Source: Tatumella sp. JGM118
GTDB lineage: Bacteria > Pseudomonadota > Gammaproteobacteria > Enterobacterales > Enterobacteriaceae
DNA: 48,556 nt
NCBI RefSeq assembly: GCF_018257515.1
Contig: NZ_JAERJR010000021.1
Location: 1-48,556, forward strand
Direction of reading: 5' to 3'
Both the position numbers and the translations under genes were made by a program. The notes below the pieces were generated by a model, which saw only the letters and a list, made by a program, of their open reading frames with translations, made no database searches and had not been told where the DNA came from. The stretch's first letter is position 1. Each line of letters begins with the position of its first letter. Shown here one piece after another: positions 44,333-48,556 of the stretch.

Positions 44333-45046
44333 TTACTGATTATTGCTGAGAAGAGGTTGCAGCTGGTTCAGTACCGGAGCCGCCCCGGTGATTTGGCTCA
44401 TCAGCGCATTATACTGCTTCACCTGATCCTGAGACGAAAACTGAACACTGTTACCGGCAAAACTGACGTTGTTGTTCTGTGCCTGCAGGAAGTCTCCGGT
44501 GTTCACCACCGTCTGAGCCAGCGTCTGTAATTGTGGCAGCAGAGGCAGGACGTTTTCCGCCGGCTGAGTAACGACTTTGGCATAGGCCGCATCGTAAACT
44601 TTCTGCAGATCGGCGGGTAATTTCATCGATGTCCGGCTACTGTCGGCCAGATTTCGGGCATTCTGCACCTGCTGGGTGACGACATTTAATGCCCCCGCCG
44701 CCTGACGTAACGTATCCCGGTGTGACTGATAATCTGCCGGAACACGGATAGCCGAGAGCTCATCGGTGACCGGACGGATACCGTCATTAATCGCCCTGTT
44801 CAGTTGCTGTGAAAAACCGTAAAGAATGGCGTAATCACCGGCAAAATTTCCGAAACTTTTCTTCTGACTCTCACTCAGGGTAGGTAGCTGAGTGCCACTA
44901 CGCATCACCGTATTTTGCAGAAAATTACTAAAGGCCTGGCGGGATTCGGCTTCTTTATCACCGCAACCACTGAGCTGAAAAACCATAAGCAATGTTGTAA
45001 GCAGTAATCCGGCCTGCTTAGTAACACGGAAAATACCTGACGTCAT
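44333..45046 (-). CDS. yiaF: YiaF-like lipoprotein (DUF3053)
   Basis: A predicted lipoprotein of 237 residues. The signal ends in the lipobox LSGC with C28 as the lipidation site, followed by Gly-Asp, which would favour retention in the inner membrane. The AFSNFLQNTVMRSGTQLPTL and DYAILYGFSQQLN blocks match E. coli YiaF. AGGAG lies upstream of the ATG. The function is unknown; the helical character suggests a membrane-associated or binding role. Confidence 0.9.
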   Translation of the reverse strand: MTSGIFRVTKQAGLLLTTLLMVFQLSGCGDKEAESRQAFSNFLQNTVMRSGTQLPTLSESQKKSFGNFAGDYAILYGFSQQLNRAINDGIRPVTDELSAIRVPADYQSHRDTLRQAAGALNVVTQQVQNARNLADSSRTSMKLPADLQKVYDAAYAKVVTQPAENVLPLLPQLQTLAQTVVNTGDFLQAQNNNVSFAGNSVQFSSQDQVKQYNALMSQITGAAPVLNQLQPLLSNNQ

Positions 45047-45172
45047 AAGGAACAGACTCCTGTTATTCGACAGCTTGTATATTTACAAGCAGAGAGATCC
45101 ACAAGGATAGTGCAAAGCAGCACTCCCGCCAACGGAGAAGATCGCAGAAAAAGCATGCTATCTGCTTTTTCT

Positions 45173-45799
45173 TTATCTTCGCTCTTCCTGCTCAGACAGT
45201 GTCCCTGGTGCCCGGGCGGAAAGGTATTGACTGGCACGGTGACGAAACCACCGGGCGGGCACATTGAAAGGGGGAGCACTCAGCCGGAGGATCGCCTGCC
45301 GTATCTGTTGATCAGCCTGCTGCCACAGTAAGGGGTCACCGTGACGGAGTAACCTGAGTTGTAGCTGTTTTTCAACCAGATAGACCGGTGCAAACTCAGG
45401 ATCATTATCCACGATATCCCGGGTGTTATCGATGATATCTGCAATTTTGATGGTCTGTGCCCGGGGAGAGGCTTTGGCGGTATGTTGCAGATACGATTGG
45501 GTACGCTGCACCCTGTCCGGCGATCGGCAAGGCGGGTTCGTCAGCATATCGACCAGCAGCGCGACTTCGTGACCGAACAGCTGTTGTAACTGGTGACGCG
45601 TGGTCGGTGTATCTTCCAGTGTGTCATGTAACCATGCTGCGGCCAGCATGGTTTCATCCGCCCGCACAGTACGGACCAGGTCAGCCACCGCGCCCGGATG
45701 AACAATATAGGGGGCATTGGTGTATTTGCGTCGTTGTTTTGCCTGAGCGTGGGCATGACAGGCAAATCTCTTTGCTTTTTCTTCCAATGAATAGGGCAT
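45173..45799 (-). CDS. Small HD-domain protein, SpoT/MESH1-like hydrolase candidate
   Basis: A 208-residue HD-domain protein. KYTNAPYIVHPGAVADLV (H34), AAWLHDTLEDT (H58, D59, E62, D63) and IKIADIIDNTRDI form the metal site and substrate pocket of the RelA/SpoT hydrolase and MESH1 groups. There is no synthetase, TGS or ACT domain, so it could be a stand-alone (p)ppGpp or nucleotide hydrolase. AGGTGAA precedes the ATG. Other HD phosphohydrolases are possible alternatives. Confidence 0.85.
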   Translation of the reverse strand: MPYSLEEKAKRFACHAHAQAKQRRKYTNAPYIVHPGAVADLVRTVRADETMLAAAWLHDTLEDTPTTRHQLQQLFGHEVALLVDMLTNPPCRSPDRVQRTQSYLQHTAKASPRAQTIKIADIIDNTRDIVDNDPEFAPVYLVEKQLQLRLLRHGDPLLWQQADQQIRQAILRLSAPPFNVPARWFRHRASQYLSARAPGTLSEQEERR

Positions 45800-46029
45800 A
45801 GTTCACCTGTAAATCATCATACTCTTACTGACTATAGAATGCCCGGGAAGGCCTCTGCAAGCGCAGCTGACAGGTTTAAACGTTAAATAAGCTAATTAAT
45901 TAAATTTTCTATTATTTTCAGGAAAATTCTGCCTGTGACTGTATATTATAAAATATGTCGAACTCCTGGCGCGATCAGCACTCTGAGGGAGGTAAGCAAT
46001 TTTATAGTGATTGAGGTCGGGTTTTTTAA

Positions 46030-47718
46030 ATGAATAAAATCAAAGAATTGAGCCAGGGGCAGTTATCTCTGATCCTGGCAGTTTATATCGGTCTTTTTCT
46101 GAACTGGTCAGTTTTTGCCCGAAGATTTCAGGGATTAACAGAAAATTTTAAATTTCTGACCGGTATTTCCGCAGTGACAGAGGTGGTTGCTGCGGTACTG
46201 GTTTGCGTGGTGATTTTTCGCCTGTTATCGCTGGGCGGGAAAGTGTTTTTCAGGGTGAGTGCCTCGCTGATCGTCCTGGTCTCGGTGGCTTCAGCCTATT
46301 ATATGATGGTCTTTAACGTCGTTATCGGCTACGGCATCGTCGCCTCCGTCCTGACCACGGACACCGATCTCTCAAAAGAGGTCGTCGGTTACTATTTCTA
46401 TTTCTGGCTGATTGCCGGCAGTCTGCTCCCGTTGTTTCTGATTTGGTACAGCCGGCTGGCCGGGTGCCTGAGCGCACAACTGGCGCAGCGCGGGCAACGC
46501 CTGCAACCGGTGATGTGTTTACTGGTCTGTATTGCCCTGGTGTGGCTACCCCTCCGGTATCTGGACAAACAATATAAAAACCGTGAACACATCACTAACA
46601 TCGACTTACCCAGTTATGGCGGGATGGTGGCTCACTCTTATTTGCCTGTGAACTGGCTGACTGCCAGCGGTTTGTTTGGCTGGTCAAAACTCGATGAGCA
46701 GATGACCGGCAAAAAACTCTTTGACCCGGCCCGTAAATTTACTTACGTACCGCCGGCGGGTCTGGACGATACGTATGTCGTGTTTGTGATTGGTGAAACG
46801 ACCCGCTGGGATCATATGGGGATCCTCGGGTATTCGCGCGACACCACGCCTTTATTGTCGAAAGAGAAGAACCTCGTTGCTTTCCGTGGGGAGTCATGCG
46901 ATACCGCGACCAAGCTCTCTTTACGTTGTATGTTTGTCCGTGAAGGTGGCGCGGAAAATGATGCCGGCAGAACGCTGAAAGAGCAGAATGTGTTTGCTGT
47001 ACTGAAGGAGTTGGGCTTCAGTTCCGATTTATATGCCATGCAGAGTGAGGTCTGGTTTTACGGACTGACCAATGTTGACACGATGGCGTTTCGTGAGCAG
47101 ATAGGGTCAGAACCGCAGAATAACGGGAAGCCGGTCGACGATATGTTACTGATCCCGAAACTGCGGCAGTCGCTGGACCGTCATCCGCGAGGTAAGCATC
47201 TGGTGATCCTTCATACCAAAGGGTCGCATTACCTCTATTCTCAACGGTATCCACGGAGTTTTGCCCGGTTTACGCCGGAATGTATCGGGGTTGATGATTT
47301 CTGTTCCAAAGATCAGCTGATTAACGCTTATGATAACTCTGTGCTGTACGTCGATTACATGCTGGATAATGTACTGGACCAGTTACGGGACAAAAAAGCG
47401 ATAGTCTTTTACGCGGCCGATCACGGGGAATCTATCAGCAGTAATACTCATTTCCATGGGACGCCACGTGAAATGGCACCTCCGGAACAATTTCGCGTCC
47501 CTCTGCTGGTGTGGGCATCCGATAAATATCTGGCCGATGAAGCTAACCGGCAACGTTTTGCTCAACTGCAACAGCAGGCAAAAGACGGGGTTATTCACCG
47601 GCATACGGAGTTATATGATTCGATACTAGGTTGCCTGGGGTACACCTCCCCCGACGGTGGTATTAACGCGAAGAATAACTGGTGTCAGATGCCTGCCGGT
47701 GCAGGGCAGGCCAGATAA
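46030..47718 (+). CDS. eptB: Kdo2-lipid A phosphoethanolamine 7''-transferase
   Basis: An inner-membrane enzyme that adds phosphoethanolamine to the outer Kdo of lipopolysaccharide. It has 562 residues, like E. coli EptB (563). The N-terminal ~200 residues contain five membrane segments; the periplasmic sulfatase-like domain has GETTRWDHMGILGYSRDTTP, the nucleophile threonine region CDTATKLSLRC near residue 290, and metal-binding ADHGES and THFHGTP. It neighbours tRNA-Pro as in E. coli. A -10-like AT-rich block (45950-45955) lies upstream. Confidence 0.95.
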   Translation: MNKIKELSQGQLSLILAVYIGLFLNWSVFARRFQGLTENFKFLTGISAVTEVVAAVLVCVVIFRLLSLGGKVFFRVSASLIVLVSVASAYYMMVFNVVIGYGIVASVLTTDTDLSKEVVGYYFYFWLIAGSLLPLFLIWYSRLAGCLSAQLAQRGQRLQPVMCLLVCIALVWLPLRYLDKQYKNREHITNIDLPSYGGMVAHSYLPVNWLTASGLFGWSKLDEQMTGKKLFDPARKFTYVPPAGLDDTYVVFVIGETTRWDHMGILGYSRDTTPLLSKEKNLVAFRGESCDTATKLSLRCMFVREGGAENDAGRTLKEQNVFAVLKELGFSSDLYAMQSEVWFYGLTNVDTMAFREQIGSEPQNNGKPVDDMLLIPKLRQSLDRHPRGKHLVILHTKGSHYLYSQRYPRSFARFTPECIGVDDFCSKDQLINAYDNSVLYVDYMLDNVLDQLRDKKAIVFYAADHGESISSNTHFHGTPREMAPPEQFRVPLLVWASDKYLADEANRQRFAQLQQQAKDGVIHRHTELYDSILGCLGYTSPDGGINAKNNWCQMPAGAGQAR

Positions 47719-47790
47719 AGGGGAACCGGTCATTTTACCGGCCGGACGGTTGCTTTTTAGTCAAACGCATGGCCGGTAACGAAAAAGCGG

Positions 47791-47819
47791 TTGACGATGA
47801 CCGGGGCCAGCAGTAATAT
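47791..47819 (+). promoter_or_regulatory. Sigma-70 promoter of tRNA-Pro with GC-rich discriminator
   Basis: TTGACG (47791-47796) and TAATAT (47814-47819) are 17 bases apart. The following CGCCCCC (47821-47827) is the GC-rich discriminator typical of stable-RNA promoters under stringent control. The start site would be only a few bases before the mature tRNA. Confidence 0.8.
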
Positions 47820-47829
47820 TCGCCCCCAT

Positions 47830-47906
47830 CGGCGAGTAGCGCAGCTTGGTAGCGCAACTGGTTTGGGACCAGTGGGTCGGAGGTTCGAATCCTCTCTCGC
47901 CGACCA
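47830..47906 (+). tRNA. proM: tRNA-Pro (anticodon UGG)
   Basis: A complete 77-nt tRNA. The acceptor arms CGGCGAG and CTCGCCG pair fully, the anticodon stem ACTGG/CCAGT encloses the loop TTTGGGA with anticodon TGG, the T-arm is GGAGG-TTCGAAT-CCTCT, and CCA is encoded. The sequence appears identical to E. coli proM, but the locus next to eptB is the one where E. coli has proK (CGG). Confidence 0.97.
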
Positions 47907-47949
47907 TATTCGAAGAAACCCGCTCCGGCGGGTTTTTTTACGCCTGTAG
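47889..47949 (+). repeat. 61-bp direct repeat, copy 1 (tRNA 3' end plus terminator)
   Basis: Covers the last 18 bases of tRNA-Pro including CCA, the spacer and the terminator. It is identical to 48032-48092. Confidence 0.95.
47916..47939 (+). terminator. Rho-independent terminator behind tRNA-Pro (first copy)
   Basis: AACCCGC (47917-47923) and GCGGGTT (47928-47934) form the stem, and seven T (47933-47939) follow. The same element recurs 143 bases downstream. Confidence 0.92.
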
Positions 47950-47962
47950 TTAACAGGATGAG

Positions 47963-48026
47963 AACCTCCGAAGGAGGTTTGAGCCGAGCGAAGCGAGACA
48001 ACGTTGCGTAGCAACGGCCCGAAGGG
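47963..48026 (+). ncRNA. Chain of four mini-hairpins (candidate structured RNA)
   Basis: Between the two 61-bp repeats are AACCTCC-GAA-GGAGGTT (47963-47979), GC-GAA-GC (47988-47994), CGTTGC-GTA-GCAACG (48002-48016) and CCC-GAA-GGG (48018-48026). All have three-base loops starting with G and ending with A, an exceptionally stable type of hairpin. The element lies after the first terminator, so it would be transcribed by read-through. No known RNA family could be assigned with certainty. Confidence 0.45.
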
Positions 48027-48031
48027 GAATC

Positions 48032-48092
48032 ATCCTCTCTCGCCGACCATATTCGAAGAAACCCGCTCCGGCGGGTTTTTTTACGCCTGTAG
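48032..48092 (+). repeat. 61-bp direct repeat, copy 2 (tRNA 3' end remnant plus terminator)
   Basis: A perfect second copy of 47889-47949. It carries only the 18-base 3' end of tRNA-Pro with CCA and the terminator (48059-48082), not a whole tRNA. The 143-bp period and the short tRNA-end repeat recall the rtT repeats behind E. coli tyrT. Confidence 0.93.
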
Positions 48093-48556
48093 AAAGTTTA
48101 AGACCCGGGTCTTAATACCTCCGTCTGACACAGATCCTCGTTCTTTCCTCATTTATTACTCCGGGCTGACTGCCAGTCATCCTGCGCTGTTGATAGCGCT
48201 CTGAAACCTGCTATCCGGGCACCTGTATTTGTGTTTACTCTTTTGAAAAAAAACATAATCCGCTTTACCAGGGATGTTTGCACCATTTGTCGGGCGACAT
48301 CGCACTGCTGAGCGAACGGAATATTTCCTGTCTGAAATAAAAAACAACAGCCAGACTCCTTACCCACAAACCTGAGAAAAAATCCTCCGGTTTGCTCCGT
48401 GCTACCAACCCGGTGACTTACCGCGACATCGCACCGCTGAGCGAATGAATGCGTCCAGGACGAGCCGCAGGGACGCGGCGAGAGGTCATGCTGAGCAGGA
48501 GCGAATCATGACCGGTCCGTCAAGGACAAATGAGTGAGTGAAGGTACCGCGCAGCG
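48093..48556. other. Repeat-rich region at the right edge, no gene seen
   Basis: A 16-bp perfect palindrome (48099-48114) opens the stretch. A 23-base motif beginning GCGACATCGCAC occurs at 48294-48316 and again at 48423-48445 with one difference. Farther right are GCCGC/GCGGC (48464-48479), GCGTCC/GGACGC (48451-48476) and GGTCATG/CATGACC (48484-48513) inverted repeats. The segment looks like a dispersed structured repeat and is cut by the window end. Confidence 0.55.
48099..48114. repeat. 16-bp perfect palindrome
   Basis: TAAGACCCGGGTCTTA is identical on both strands. It lies seven bases after the second 61-bp repeat. It could be an operator, a recombination core or part of a mobile-element scar. 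Confidence 0.7.

Noticed and set aside
48032-48049. Second tRNA-Pro gene behind the first
   Set aside because: Only the last 18 bases of the tRNA recur; the acceptor 5' arm, D-arm and anticodon arm are missing.

Overview
The window is chromosomal DNA of a gammaproteobacterium of the order Enterobacterales. GlyQ, GlyS, MmuP, SodA, YibL, EptB and the proline tRNA read almost like their E. coli counterparts, and an eptB-tRNA-Pro junction also exists in E. coli. The extra genes (GH28 pectinase-like protein, S-methylmethionine uptake, many catabolic transporters each beside a regulator) suggest a plant- or insect-associated lineage such as the Erwiniaceae (Pantoea, Tatumella, Erwinia). The genus is not resolved, and the lineage is an inference from remembered sequences rather than a search.

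Layout. 1-1063: a perfect 9-bp tandem repeat at the very edge, then a gene-poor stretch. 1064-6035: a tightly overlapping five-gene peptide/nickel-type ABC importer. 6458-11532: a ProP-like osmolyte carrier, a LysR regulator divergent from an MFS exporter, and an N-formylglutamate amidohydrolase family enzyme. 11918-16514: a molybdopterin S/N-oxide reductase (BisC type) behind mtnB, which has two adjacent MetJ-like boxes, then a secreted GH28 enzyme. 16660-20299: an M20 amidohydrolase with YjiG/YjiH membrane proteins and a divergent LysR regulator. 20451-22150: AzlC/AzlD exporter and a divergent XRE-cupin regulator with an 18-bp palindrome between them. 22133-25567: an iron(III)-complex ABC importer whose binding-protein gene is divergent from its permease and ATPase genes, with Fur-like sites between. 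25859-29503: an OxlT-family carrier and the mmuP-mmuM operon. 29959-35045: YehS, a YihS-type sugar isomerase, a YghA-type dehydrogenase, and a cysteine hydrolase with a GlxA-type AraC regulator.

35209-47906 is mostly housekeeping: glyQ-glyS, fdhD, a DeoR regulator divergent from a class III aminotransferase resembling phospho-lyases, sodA, a VirK/YbjX protein, yibL, a YiaF-like lipoprotein, a small SpoT-like HD protein, eptB and tRNA-Pro(UGG). From 47889 to the end are a duplicated tRNA 3' end with its terminator, a chain of mini-hairpins, a 16-bp palindrome and repeat-rich DNA.

Functional threads: a methionine/thioether scavenging theme (mtnB-bisC-like, mmuPM, MetJ-like sites); repeated pairs of a transporter or enzyme operon with its own divergent regulator; and envelope or stress functions near the right end. 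No insertion sequence, prophage, CRISPR array or rRNA was seen. The most unusual structure is the rtT-like duplication behind tRNA-Pro. No wholly new multi-gene system could be demonstrated from sequence reading alone.
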